Shown here: positions 33,604 to 42,040 of the stretch, in pieces
How positions within the stretch are numbered: the first letter of the stretch is position 1
Layout: each line of letters starts with the position of its first letter
Source: Flavobacterium sp.
GTDB taxonomy: Bacteria; Bacteroidota; Bacteroidia; Flavobacteriales; Flavobacteriaceae
NCBI GenBank assembly: GCA_018401995.1
Contig: JAGYJR010000003.1
Span: 62,001 to 126,000 of the forward strand
Reading direction: 5' to 3'
DNA: 64,000 nucleotides
Program-made: the position numbers and the translations under genes
The notes under the pieces: generated by a model
What the model was told of the DNA's origin: nothing
What the model saw: only the letters and a program-made list of their open reading frames with translations
Databases searched by the model: none

Positions 33604-35895
33604 TTAGTTGTTTCTAATTCTTAATTTTAATAATCCAAATACACCAATGGCAGCAATGACTAAAACGGTGATTTCTACTAAGGTATCAATTCCTCTAAAA
33701 TCTACCAAAACTACATTAACCACATTTTTACCTTTGGCTAATAAATAGGCATTTTCCGCATAAAATTTCCCTGTTTCATTTTGCATAGGTTCTTGAATTA
33801 CTTCCAAAGCCAAAATAGTAATCAAAGCACCGAAAAATAACGCTACAATGCCATCGCGAATTCGTATTTTATTATTGGATAGCTTTAAATATTTAGGTAA
33901 ACGATATAAAACCAAAACAAATAAGATTACGGTTAACGTATCGATTGTAAATTGGGTCATGGCTAAATCCGGTGCGCTGTAAAAAACAAACAACAAACAT
34001 ATGGCATAACCCACAACACCAAGAGAAGCAACTGCAGTTAGTCTCGAAGATGTAAAAACAGTAAATAAAATAGCAACTAACATTACGGACAGAATGCCAA
34101 TTTCATAATTAGTAACGCTTAGTATTGTTGAAAAATCCCAAAGAAATTTTGCGTTGAAAAATAAGTTGTAACCTATTAAAAATGAAATTACTAGAATAAT
34201 GGTTAAAACATAATTCCGTAAAAATCCATTTTGAAAAAAGTTGGTCCATAACGAACTCACTTTGGTTGATAAAACACCTGTTTTTTCAAAAATTCCTAGA
34301 GGAGAAATAGTGTGAAATTTTGAGATAAATTTGGTCCAATCGTTATTTGGTTTTAAGAAATAAAACAATAGAAGACCACTAATAATAGTTACTAAACTCA
34401 ATAATAAAACCAAGTTGAATCCGTGCCAAAGTTTGAGTTGTACTAAATTTGCACTAATAAAAGTTTGCTGTAAAGCAGGAGTAACCAATGCATTTAATAA
34501 TTTCGGGAAAATCCCAAAAAGCAATCCTAAAACAGCCAAAAACAATGGCGGAAACCACAACAACGGACTTGGTAAATGTATTTTCTCAAATTTTTCGGGT
34601 AATTTTCCAATGAAAGGTTTAATTCCCACCAAATAGCCTGCGTAAGCCAATAAAACATTGGTAATAACAGCTACAACAATCAATAAAACGGGTTGAAAAC
34701 TCTGTAATCCCGCTTCATAAATCAAATCTTTTCCAATAAAACCCGAAAAAGGCGGAATTCCTGCATTGGAAAAAGCAGCTAAAAATCCAGCTATAGCAAC
34801 AGGTAAAAGCACTTTTCTTAATCCAGCTAATTGGGTTACATCACGAGTTTTTGCTTCATGATCAATAGTTCCAGTTACTAGGAATAAAGTGGCTTTGTAA
34901 AGTGCATGAACTACTATAAATGTTAATGCTGCGGTTAAGGCTAATTCGGTTCCAATACCAATTAAAAACACTAAAATTCCCAGTGCTGCAATGGTTGAAT
35001 AGGCTAAAATTCCTTTTAAATCCGTTCGAAAAAGCGTGTGAAATGCGGCATAAATCATAGTTATCCCACCAATAGTAATTAATATAAGTTGCCAGTATTC
35101 ATGCTGACCCAAGACTGGTGAAAAGCGAAGCAATAAATAAATTCCTGCTTTTACCATTGTTGCTGAGTGCAAATACGTGGAAACTGGAGTAGGAGCTTCC
35201 ATAGCGCCAGGCAACCAAAAATGAAAAGGAAACTGCGCCGATTTAGTAAATGCTGCTCCAAAAATGAACAACAACAATATGGAATATAAAGGATGTTGAG
35301 TAAAATCTATCGAACCATTTAAAATTTCTTGAAAAGAATAGGTGTCAGCAATTGTACCAAAAGTTAATGCTCCAGCCAATAAAAACAAACCGCCTAAACC
35401 TGTTACAGTCAACGCTCGTAAGGCTGATTTTCTTGATGTTGCACTACTATTTTTAAATCCGATTAAGAAAAACGAACTAATACTCGTTAATTCCCAAAAA
35501 ACAAACAAACTGATTAAGTTATCTGAAAGTACTAATCCTAGCATGGCTGCCATGAAAACACTCAAATAACCATAAAATCGGTCTAAATGGTCGTTTCCTT
35601 TTAAATAATTGGAAGTATAAGCAAATACTAAAGTTCCTATTCCAGTAATTAACAAGGCAAACAATAAGGAAAGTCCGTCTAGTCTGAAAGTCAATTGAAT
35701 ACCTAAACTTGGCACCCAATTGTAGCTTTCGGTTAACGTATTTCCATTGGTAATTTGGGGTAATTTACTTAAGAAATAGACAAAACCAGCTAAAGGCAAA
35801 AAAGTGAGTCCAAAAGCAGCATTTTTCTTAATATAATTCCCAAAAAAAAGTAAGGATATGGCGGTAATAAAACAAAGTACTACTATAGCAAGCAT
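33604..35895 (-). CDS. mnhA: Na+/H+ antiporter subunit MnhA/MrpA
   Basis: A 763-residue NuoL-like subunit with extra C-terminal helices. Proton-path motifs are VFWELTSISSFFLIGF (glutamate), AFTKSAQFPFHFWLPGAM (lysine) and VVHALYKATLFLVTGTIDHE. The C-terminal part, LAMTQFTIDTLTVILFVLVL and VNVVLVDFRGIDTLVEITVL, corresponds to the MbhD/MbhE-like region fused to MrpA in many bacteria. It heads the operon, and a TATATTTG box at 35920-35927 on the minus strand 25 bp upstream is the likely -7 element. The complex supports pH and sodium homeostasis. Confidence 0.95.
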   Translation of the reverse strand: MLAIVVLCFITAISLLFFGNYIKKNAAFGLTFLPLAGFVYFLSKLPQITNGNTLTESYNWVPSLGIQLTFRLDGLSLLFALLITGIGTLVFAYTSNYLKGNDHLDRFYGYLSVFMAAMLGLVLSDNLISLFVFWELTSISSFFLIGFKNSSATSRKSALRALTVTGLGGLFLLAGALTFGTIADTYSFQEILNGSIDFTQHPLYSILLLFIFGAAFTKSAQFPFHFWLPGAMEAPTPVSTYLHSATMVKAGIYLLLRFSPVLGQHEYWQLILITIGGITMIYAAFHTLFRTDLKGILAYSTIAALGILVFLIGIGTELALTAALTFIVVHALYKATLFLVTGTIDHEAKTRDVTQLAGLRKVLLPVAIAGFLAAFSNAGIPPFSGFIGKDLIYEAGLQSFQPVLLIVVAVITNVLLAYAGYLVGIKPFIGKLPEKFEKIHLPSPLLWFPPLFLAVLGLLFGIFPKLLNALVTPALQQTFISANLVQLKLWHGFNLVLLLSLVTIISGLLLFYFLKPNNDWTKFISKFHTISPLGIFEKTGVLSTKVSSLWTNFFQNGFLRNYVLTIILVISFLIGYNLFFNAKFLWDFSTILSVTNYEIGILSVMLVAILFTVFTSSRLTAVASLGVVGYAICLLFVFYSAPDLAMTQFTIDTLTVILFVLVLYRLPKYLKLSNNKIRIRDGIVALFFGALITILALEVIQEPMQNETGKFYAENAYLLAKGKNVVNVVLVDFRGIDTLVEITVLVIAAIGVFGLLKLRIRNN

Positions 35896-36023
35896 GAATT
35901 ATTTAGTAAGATTAAACCTCAAATATACGAATTTTAAAGGGTTTTGAAGCTAATTGTGGAAAATCATAGCATAAATTTAACAGTTCGTTTTTAAGGAAAT
36001 TGTTTGGGAATTGTTGATTAGCA

Positions 36024-36054
36024 TTTATCAAACTATATAATTTTACTATATTTG
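36024..36054 (+). promoter_or_regulatory. Bacteroidota-type promoter for the CAL67264-family gene
   Basis: TTTA at 36024-36027, 19 bp, TATATTTG at 36047-36054, 28 bp before the ATG at 36083. Confidence 0.65.
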
Positions 36055-36082
36055 CTCTCCTCAAATTTTAAATGACTTCACT

Positions 36083-36265
36083 ATGGGAATGAATAAAAAT
36101 ACAGTTTTGGCTTGGGCTACATTTATTATGATAGTAATGGGAATCCTGATTATTGGTTTGGGCATTTATCGTTATGATGATGTTGCGGGTTGGGGATTTG
36201 GAGCTGTTGGCGTTGGTTTCTTTGCTATCGCTTGGGTTTTTAATGCATTGAAAGGCAGAGTATAG
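36083..36265 (+). CDS. CAL67264 family small membrane protein
   Basis: A 60-residue protein with two membrane helices: TVLAWATFIMIVMGILIIGL and GWGFGAVGVGFFAIAWVF, linked by IYRYDDVAG. I recognise it as the small Flavobacteriia family named after CAL67264. Function is unknown. It has its own promoter and a terminator 15 bp after the stop. Confidence 0.85.
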   Translation: MGMNKNTVLAWATFIMIVMGILIIGLGIYRYDDVAGWGFGAVGVGFFAIAWVFNALKGRV

Positions 36266-36275
36266 TTTTTTTATA

Positions 36276-36325
36276 CCAAAAAAAATTCCCGAATTATGGA
36301 GTAATTCGGGAATTTTTGTTTTTAT
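36276..36325. repeat. Left copy of ~50-bp direct repeat containing a terminator
   Basis: CCAAAAAAAATTCCCGAATT, a short loop, TAATTCGGGAATTTTTG and TTTTTAT. A near-identical copy is at 37930-37978 in the same orientation. The hairpin stem (36281-36296 with 36302-36317) makes it a bidirectional terminator for the genes at 36083 and 36322. The stop codon of the antitoxin gene lies inside this repeat. Confidence 0.75.
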
Positions 36326-36621
36326 AGAAATGTTAATCCAATTCTTTTATTTAATCCGATTTCAAAAATTCTAATTAACGTGGAAAGCTGAATATTTCCT
36401 TTACCGTTTTCAAGTTTTGAAATATAGCTTTTTTTAGTTCCCGTTTTTTCTGCTAACTGTTCTTGTGTCATTTTTGCTTCTTTACGAGCTTGCTTTAACA
36501 TTTCGCTGATAATAAACATTTGAGAACTTTCTTCGTATTTATTTCTGCTTTCTGTTCCAATTAAGCCATGTTCAGCATTGATTAACTCATCAAATGATTT
36601 TATGTTTTCGTACTTTTTCAT
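36322..36621 (-). CDS. HigA-type antitoxin, XRE-family helix-turn-helix
   Basis: A 99-residue antitoxin. The helix-turn-helix is KMTQEQLAEKTGTKKSYISK (about residues 56-75), followed by LENGKGNIQLSTLIRIFE. The N-terminal 50 residues (SFDELINAEHG and NKYEESSQMF) are the toxin-contact region in related systems. An upstream in-frame start at 36642 would overlap the toxin gene; the ATG at 36621 sits one base after the toxin stop. It should neutralise the toxin and repress the operon. Toxin-first order is typical of higBA. Confidence 0.85.
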   Translation of the reverse strand: MKKYENIKSFDELINAEHGLIGTESRNKYEESSQMFIISEMLKQARKEAKMTQEQLAEKTGTKKSYISKLENGKGNIQLSTLIRIFEIGLNKRIGLTFL

Positions 36622-36622
36622 C

Positions 36623-36961
36623 TTATTTAATCTTTTGTTCAAAATATTCGTGCATCAAACGTAATGCCTTTTCCAATTCTCCCTTTGGTGTCTTTTGTGT
36701 TTTCTTTTGAAAACCGTTAAATAAAATCACCAATTTACCTTCATCAAAACAGCAAAATATTCTGTAAATATTTGACTTATATTCTATTCGTATTTCATAA
36801 AGTCCATCCGTTTCAGTTAAATGTTTTAGAAACTTTTCAGGAACTCTATCCACTTGTTTTATTAATTCTAAAACGTACTGAATCTTCGTTTTTACTTTAT
36901 CATCTTGATTTTGATAGAATTCTATAAAGTGGTTATTATGAAATATAATTTTCCGATTCAT
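36623..36961 (-). CDS. HigB-type toxin, RelE/ParE superfamily (Gp49-like)
   Basis: A 112-residue protein. VKTKIQYVLELIKQVDRVP, FLKHLTETDGLYEIRIEYKS and YRIFCCFDEGKLVILFNGFQ match the phage-derived Gp49-like/HigB subgroup of RelE-fold toxins, with the basic C-terminal KKTQKTPKGELEKALRLMHE. Members usually cut mRNA at the ribosome. The module lies in a segment bounded by duplicated terminators. Its upstream region (36962-37210) is AT-rich, with no further gene seen. Confidence 0.85.
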   Translation of the reverse strand: MNRKIIFHNNHFIEFYQNQDDKVKTKIQYVLELIKQVDRVPEKFLKHLTETDGLYEIRIEYKSNIYRIFCCFDEGKLVILFNGFQKKTQKTPKGELEKALRLMHEYFEQKIK

Positions 36962-37195
36962 TTCGCAAAGTTATCTTAAAAGTTAACATTTTCCAAATTT
37001 ATTTTATAATAATTGAGTAAAAAACTCACCGAATTGCACGAAAACTTTTATATGTCAACTAAAAAATTGTTTTTAGTTCAAGTTGAATTTATAAACCTTT
37101 TTTTGTTATTTTTGAAGAAATCAAAACTTGTAAAACTTTCTCCAATCTTGCTAATATTGTAGGCGAGTAGTTAGGAAGTTTCGCTTATAAACAAG

Positions 37196-37209
37196 TTAGC
37201 TGACATATT
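37196..37209 (+). repeat. Left 14-bp inverted repeat of the DUF6000 gene
   Basis: TTAGCTGACATATT, directly before the ATG at 37211. Its inverted partner is at 37854-37867 with one mismatch. Just upstream, GCGA...TCGC at about 37163-37183 could form a weak stem. Confidence 0.65.
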
Positions 37210-37210
37210 C

Positions 37211-37867
37211 ATGAACGAAAACGACAAAAAAATATTAACTAATCATATTGCTGGACAAACAGTTGTTCATAGTAATCCTTTTGATGTTTTAAAAACACCA
37301 AAAAATGATGAATTAGTTAATAAAGACTTTTTAAAAAAATTTGTAATTCCAATTTATATGAATCTTTTGGGATTGTCTCAATATGAAGATAATTTAAAAA
37401 TTGAAACGAAAAAAATAATACAAGAATTAAATACGGAACATATTTCTATAATGTTTGGAGATTTTAATTGGCGAACTAGAAGTACTGGTGCTTTTTTTTC
37501 AGCATTGAAAGATTTTAAAGAATTCCAAGACATAATTGGAAATTTACTACTAAAAAGTGAAGTTTGTTATGCTGGTGAAATTTACTGTCTTGCCTTAGCA
37601 GAATTTAACACTTCAAAATCAGTTGATTATTTGAATAAGTATTTAGATTATTATTTAACTAGAAGCGATTTATGGTTTGACCAAAACAACGCAATTGGTG
37701 CTTTAGCTTACTTAGACAAGGTTAATAATACTAATGAATTAGAAAAACACAAAGCTAATTGGTTCAATTTTACAAAAAACAAACCAAATTGGGAATTAAA
37801 AGAAAGTATTGAATTTTTTGAAAAAAATCTGAATTGTTTAAAAGAAATAAAAAAATACGTCAGCTAA
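37211..37867 (+). CDS. DUF6000 family protein
   Basis: A 218-residue soluble protein. Recognisable blocks are FLKKFVIPIYMNLLGL, DFNWRTRSTGAFFSALKDF, LLLKSEVCYAGEIYCLALAE and YLDYYLTRSDLWFDQNNAIG, then ALAYLDKVNNT. I recognise these as the DUF6000 pattern, often seen as a lone accessory gene and possibly an immunity-type protein; no catalytic site is evident. The gene lies in an island with a toxin-antitoxin pair and is bounded by short inverted repeats, the right one including its stop codon. Codon use is more AT-rich than the flanking housekeeping genes. Confidence 0.7.
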   Translation: MNENDKKILTNHIAGQTVVHSNPFDVLKTPKNDELVNKDFLKKFVIPIYMNLLGLSQYEDNLKIETKKIIQELNTEHISIMFGDFNWRTRSTGAFFSALKDFKEFQDIIGNLLLKSEVCYAGEIYCLALAEFNTSKSVDYLNKYLDYYLTRSDLWFDQNNAIGALAYLDKVNNTNELEKHKANWFNFTKNKPNWELKESIEFFEKNLNCLKEIKKYVS

Positions 37868-37884
37868 TAGCGGTTTCTACCGCT
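37854..37884. repeat. Right inverted repeat and hairpin after the DUF6000 gene
   Basis: AATACGTCAGCTAA (37854-37867) is the inverted partner of 37196-37209 and contains the stop codon. It is followed by the hairpin AGCGGT-TTCT-ACCGCT at 37869-37884. There is no T tract after it, so it is not a clear terminator. Confidence 0.65.
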
Positions 37885-37929
37885 TAGTACACCAATCCTT
37901 TCATGTACCAACTATAAATAATTTCCACA

Positions 37930-37978
37930 CCAAAAAAAACTCCCGAATTACTACTAATTCGGGAATTTTTGTTTTTAT
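37930..37978. repeat. Right copy of ~50-bp direct repeat containing a terminator
   Basis: CCAAAAAAAACTCCCGAATT, ACTAC, TAATTCGGGAATTTTTG and TTTTTAT, matching 36276-36325. The stem CCCGAATTA/TAATTCGGG (37942-37950 with 37955-37963) should terminate the leftward M3 peptidase transcript. The peptidase stop codon lies inside the repeat, at the same relative position as the antitoxin stop in the left copy. Confidence 0.75.
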
Positions 37979-40101
37979 GATTTTTTGTCTAAACCTCTTT
38001 TCTTTAATAAAGGTTCGATAGAAGGTTCGCTGCCTCGGAATCTTTTGTATAAAACCATTGGATCTTCCGTTCCGCCTTTTGATAAAATATTGCTTCGGAA
38101 CGATTTCGCTTTTTCCTGACTAAATAAATCGGTTTTCTTGAATTGGTCAAAAGCATCCGTATCTAAAACGCCCGACCAAATATAACTGTAATAACCCGCC
38201 GAATAACCACCAGAAAATACATGGCTAAAATGCGTACTGCTATGTCTTGGCGTAATTGCACTAGTTAATCCGTATTTTTTCATTGAGTTTTCCTCATAAT
38301 CAGTTGCTTTTCCGCTAATTGGCGCAGTAATAGAATGGTAATCCATGTCTAACAAGGAAGAAGCTAAATATTCGGTAGTAGCAAATCCTTGTCCGAATGT
38401 GGCGGCTCTCTCTAATTTTTCAATCAATTCATCTGGAATTACAGCTCCAGTTTTGTAGTGTTTGGCATACATTTTTAAAACTACTGGATCTGCTGCCCAA
38501 TTTTCCATGACTTGCGAAGGTAACTCAACAAAATCTCTTGAAACAGAAGTTCCGGCTAAGCTTTTGTATTTCACATCAGATAATAATCCGTGTAAAGCGT
38601 GTCCAAATTCATGAAAGAACGTAGTTACTTCATCAAAAGTCAATAAAGCTGGAGTAGTGCTAGTAGGTTTTGTAAAATTACAAACAATTGAAATTACTGG
38701 TGCTACACGTTTTCCATCTTTCATCGTTTGCGGACGGTACGATGTCATCCAAGCGCCACCTCTTTTAGAACTTCTTGGATGCATATCCATAAATAAAACG
38801 CCCAAATGTGTGCCATCAGCTTCCATAACTTCCCATGAAGTCACATCAGGATGATACACAGGAACATTGGTAATTTGTTTGAATTTTAATCCCCAAAGTT
38901 TATTGGTTACCATGAAAATTCCTTCTCTAACACCTTCAATACTGAAATAAGGCGCTAATTCTTGTTCGTCTAAATCAAATTTAGCTTTTCTGATTTTTTC
39001 ACTATAAAAACTATAATCCCAAGGTTGTACATCGCCAGAAATACCATCTTTGTTCATCATGGTTTTGATTTCTGCAATTTCTTCATTGGCTTTAGCAATT
39101 GATGGTTTCCATAAATCTTCCAAAAATGATGTTACTTTTTCAGGAGATTTAGCCATTGTTTCTTCCAATGCATAATGTGCAAAAGTTTCATAACCTAAAA
39201 TTTGTGCTTTTTCCAAACGAAGATTGGCCAATTTAATAGCGTTTTCATTGTTATCATTGGCGCCACCATTGTTTCCTCGGTTTTTGTAGGCTTTGTACAT
39301 TTTTTCTCTTAATGCACGATTAGCACTATATTGCAAGAAAGGCATCACACTTGAATTGTGAATAGTAAATAACCATTTTCCTTCATAACCTTTACTTTTT
39401 GCCGTTTCTGCAGCGGCTTGAACAATTGATTCCGGTAAACCTACCAAATCGTCTTTTTTGTCGATTAGCATTTCAAAACCATTGGTATCAACTAAAATAT
39501 TCTGTCCAAAATTCACTGATAATAAAGACAATTCGGCATTAATTTGACGTAATCTGTTTTTGGCATTTTCGTCTAATTTTGCGCCATTTCTTGCGAATCT
39601 TTTATAAGCGTTTTCTAGTAATTTCGCTTCTTCGGTTCCCAAATTTAATTGGTTTTTACTTTGCCAAAGACTGTTTACTTTTTGGAATAACTTTTCGTTT
39701 AAGTTGATGTTATCGCTATGAGCCGCCATTAAAGGAGAAACTTCTTGAGCGATTTTTTGAATATCAGCATTTGTATTTGCCGAGCTCAAATTAAAGAAAA
39801 CAGTAGATACTTCACTCAATAATTTCCCTGAATTTTCCATTGCTACAATGGTGTTTTCGAAGGTAGCTTTTTGAGCGTTATTTGCAATAGCATCAATTTC
39901 TTTTTCTTGTTGTTTGATTCCTTCCAAAAACGCGGGTTTGAAATGTTCCACTTTTATTTTATCAAATGCAGGAACATTGTACGACGTATTGTACTTTTCA
40001 AAAAATGGATTTTGATTCGCTTGCTTTTTTTGAGCAATTGTAGTGCTGGTAATCATAGTCATACTAGCAAATGTTAAGATTAATAGGTTTTTTCTGTTCA
40101 T
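37975..40101 (-). CDS. M3 family metallopeptidase (peptidyl-dipeptidase Dcp-like), secreted
   Basis: A 708-residue zinc peptidase. The N-terminus MNRKNLLILTFASMTMITST ends at a TIAQ signal-cleavage region. The catalytic site is FFHEFGHALHGLLSD (H-E-x-x-H) with the further ligand region HSSTHFSHVFSGGYSAGYYS downstream. GGAWMTSYRPQ, VISIVCNFTKP and FEELPSQ-like FVELPSQVMENW are family blocks. It removes dipeptides or processes oligopeptides in the periplasm. It is transcribed leftward towards the DUF6000 island. Confidence 0.93.
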   Translation of the reverse strand: MNRKNLLILTFASMTMITSTTIAQKKQANQNPFFEKYNTSYNVPAFDKIKVEHFKPAFLEGIKQQEKEIDAIANNAQKATFENTIVAMENSGKLLSEVSTVFFNLSSANTNADIQKIAQEVSPLMAAHSDNINLNEKLFQKVNSLWQSKNQLNLGTEEAKLLENAYKRFARNGAKLDENAKNRLRQINAELSLLSVNFGQNILVDTNGFEMLIDKKDDLVGLPESIVQAAAETAKSKGYEGKWLFTIHNSSVMPFLQYSANRALREKMYKAYKNRGNNGGANDNNENAIKLANLRLEKAQILGYETFAHYALEETMAKSPEKVTSFLEDLWKPSIAKANEEIAEIKTMMNKDGISGDVQPWDYSFYSEKIRKAKFDLDEQELAPYFSIEGVREGIFMVTNKLWGLKFKQITNVPVYHPDVTSWEVMEADGTHLGVLFMDMHPRSSKRGGAWMTSYRPQTMKDGKRVAPVISIVCNFTKPTSTTPALLTFDEVTTFFHEFGHALHGLLSDVKYKSLAGTSVSRDFVELPSQVMENWAADPVVLKMYAKHYKTGAVIPDELIEKLERAATFGQGFATTEYLASSLLDMDYHSITAPISGKATDYEENSMKKYGLTSAITPRHSSTHFSHVFSGGYSAGYYSYIWSGVLDTDAFDQFKKTDLFSQEKAKSFRSNILSKGGTEDPMVLYKRFRGSEPSIEPLLKKRGLDKKS

Positions 40102-40221
40102 TGTATTTTTGGTAAATGATTGAATCGTAAGCGTAAAAATACTAAGTTTTTTACTAACTTCTTTTTATTTCAAAAGTGTTAACTAATATTTATGAGTTTG
40201 TAGTTTTTCAATTTAAAATCT

Positions 40222-40252
40222 TTTCAATCCTAAAGGAATAGCAGTATATTTG
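40222..40252 (+). promoter_or_regulatory. Bacteroidota-type promoter for ettA
   Basis: TTTC at 40222-40225, 19 bp, TATATTTG at 40245-40252, 27 bp before the ATG at 40280. Confidence 0.6.
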
Positions 40253-40279
40253 TAACCGAAAATTAAATTAAACAAAATT

Positions 40280-41971
40280 ATGTCAGACGATAAGAAGGTT
40301 ATATTTTCTATGTCGCGAGTAAACAAAATTTACTCAAGTACAAACAAACAAGTTTTGAAAGATATTTATTTGAGTTTCTTCTACGGAGCAAAAATTGGTA
40401 TTTTGGGTCTTAACGGATCAGGAAAGTCATCACTTTTAAAGATTATTGCAGGATTAGATAAGAATTTCCAAGGCGATTTGGTTTTTGCACCAGGTTACAC
40501 TGTTGGCTATTTAGAACAAGAACCTCAATTAGATGAAAATAAAACGGTTATTGAAATTGTTCGTGAAGGAGCAGCTGAAATTTACGCCCTTTTAGATGAG
40601 TTCAATAAAATTAACGATATGTTCGGCTTACCAGAAGTATATGAAGATGCAGATAAAATGCAGAAACTGATGGACAGACAAGCGGAACTACAAGATAAAA
40701 TTGACGCTGCTGGTGCTTGGGAAATCGATAACAAACTAGAAGTAGCGATGGATGCACTTCGAACCCCAGATGCGGATACACCAATTAAAGTATTATCAGG
40801 TGGAGAAAAGCGTAGAGTAGCTTTATGCCGTTTATTATTACAACAACCTGATGTTTTATTGTTGGATGAGCCAACGAATCACTTGGATGCTGAATCGGTA
40901 CTTTGGTTAGAGCAACATTTACAACAATATGCAGGAACCGTAATTGCAGTAACACACGATAGATATTTCTTGGATAATGTTGCAGGTTGGATTTTAGAAT
41001 TAGATAGAGGTCAAGGAATTCCTTGGAAAGGAAATTATTCTTCTTGGTTAGATCAAAAATCAAAACGAATGGAGCAAGAAGAAAAATCAGCTTCTAAGCA
41101 TAGAAAAACATTAGAACGTGAGTTGGAATGGGTGCGTCAAGGTGCAAAAGGAAGACAAACCAAACAAAAAGCACGTTTACAAAATTATGATAAGCTTTTA
41201 AATGAAGATCAAAAAGTATTAGATGAAAAGCTAGAAATATACATTCCAAACGGGCCTCGTTTAGGAACGAATGTAATTGAAGCTAAAAATGTAGCTAAAG
41301 CGTACGGAGACAAATTGTTATATGATGATTTGAACTTTGTTTTACCACAAGCGGGAATTGTTGGAATTATTGGTCCTAATGGTGCTGGTAAATCTACTAT
41401 TTTTAGAATGATAATGGGCGAGGAGCAACCTGATGGAGGAACTTTTTCTATTGGTGATACCGTAAAAATTGCATACGTAGATCAAACGCATTCCAATATT
41501 GATTCAAATAAATCGATTTGGGAAAACTTTTGTGACGGACAAGAGTTGATTATGATGGGCGGAAGACAAGTAAATTCTCGAGCTTATTTGTCTCGTTTCA
41601 ATTTTGGTGGAAGCGAACAAAACAAAAAAGTAGCCACACTTTCTGGTGGTGAAAGAAACCGTTTGCATTTAGCGATGACGTTGAAAGAAGAAGGAAATGT
41701 TTTGCTTTTGGATGAGCCAACGAATGATTTAGATATCAACACCTTACGAGCTTTGGAAGAAGGTTTAGAAAACTTTGCTGGTTGTGCTGTAATTATTTCG
41801 CACGACAGATGGTTTTTAGATCGAGTTTGTACGCACATTCTAGCTTTTGAAGGCGATTCGCAAGTATATCATTTTGAGGGAAGTTTCTCTGAATATGAAG
41901 AAAACAAACGCAAACGCCTTGGAAAAGAAGTAACACCAACACGAATTAAATACAAAAAATTAATTCGTTAA
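40280..41971 (+). CDS. ettA: Energy-dependent translational throttle protein EttA (ABC-F)
   Basis: A 563-residue duplicated ABC ATPase without membrane domain. The first cassette has GILGLNGSGKSSLLK, LSGGEKRRVALCRLLLQQPD and LLLDEPTNHLDAESV; the second has GIIGPNGAGKSTIFRMI, LSGGERNRLHLAMTL and LLLDEPTNDLDINT. The arginine/lysine-rich linker (LEWVRQGAKGRQTKQKARLQ) is the tRNA-interaction motif. It binds the ribosomal E site and gates entry into elongation according to ATP/ADP. Length is normal for EttA (about 555). Confidence 0.96.
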   Translation: MSDDKKVIFSMSRVNKIYSSTNKQVLKDIYLSFFYGAKIGILGLNGSGKSSLLKIIAGLDKNFQGDLVFAPGYTVGYLEQEPQLDENKTVIEIVREGAAEIYALLDEFNKINDMFGLPEVYEDADKMQKLMDRQAELQDKIDAAGAWEIDNKLEVAMDALRTPDADTPIKVLSGGEKRRVALCRLLLQQPDVLLLDEPTNHLDAESVLWLEQHLQQYAGTVIAVTHDRYFLDNVAGWILELDRGQGIPWKGNYSSWLDQKSKRMEQEEKSASKHRKTLERELEWVRQGAKGRQTKQKARLQNYDKLLNEDQKVLDEKLEIYIPNGPRLGTNVIEAKNVAKAYGDKLLYDDLNFVLPQAGIVGIIGPNGAGKSTIFRMIMGEEQPDGGTFSIGDTVKIAYVDQTHSNIDSNKSIWENFCDGQELIMMGGRQVNSRAYLSRFNFGGSEQNKKVATLSGGERNRLHLAMTLKEEGNVLLLDEPTNDLDINTLRALEEGLENFAGCAVIISHDRWFLDRVCTHILAFEGDSQVYHFEGSFSEYEENKRKRLGKEVTPTRIKYKKLIR

Positions 41972-41981
41972 ACATTTATAT

Positions 41982-42009
41982 AAAAATCCTGACATTGTCA
42001 GGATTTTTT
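41982..42009 (+). terminator. Intrinsic terminator after ettA
   Basis: AAAAATCCTGAC, loop ATT, GTCAGGATTTTTT; 10 bp after the stop codon. Confidence 0.9.
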
Positions 42010-42040
42010 GTTACTTTAGTTTTTTGATTTACAATTAAAA

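Noticed and set aside
37140..37210. Integron attC site upstream of the DUF6000 gene
   Set aside because: The GTTAGCT and GTTAGGA words do not fit the GTTRRRY core, and no properly paired R/L boxes or integrase are visible; reported only as cassette-like inverted repeats.
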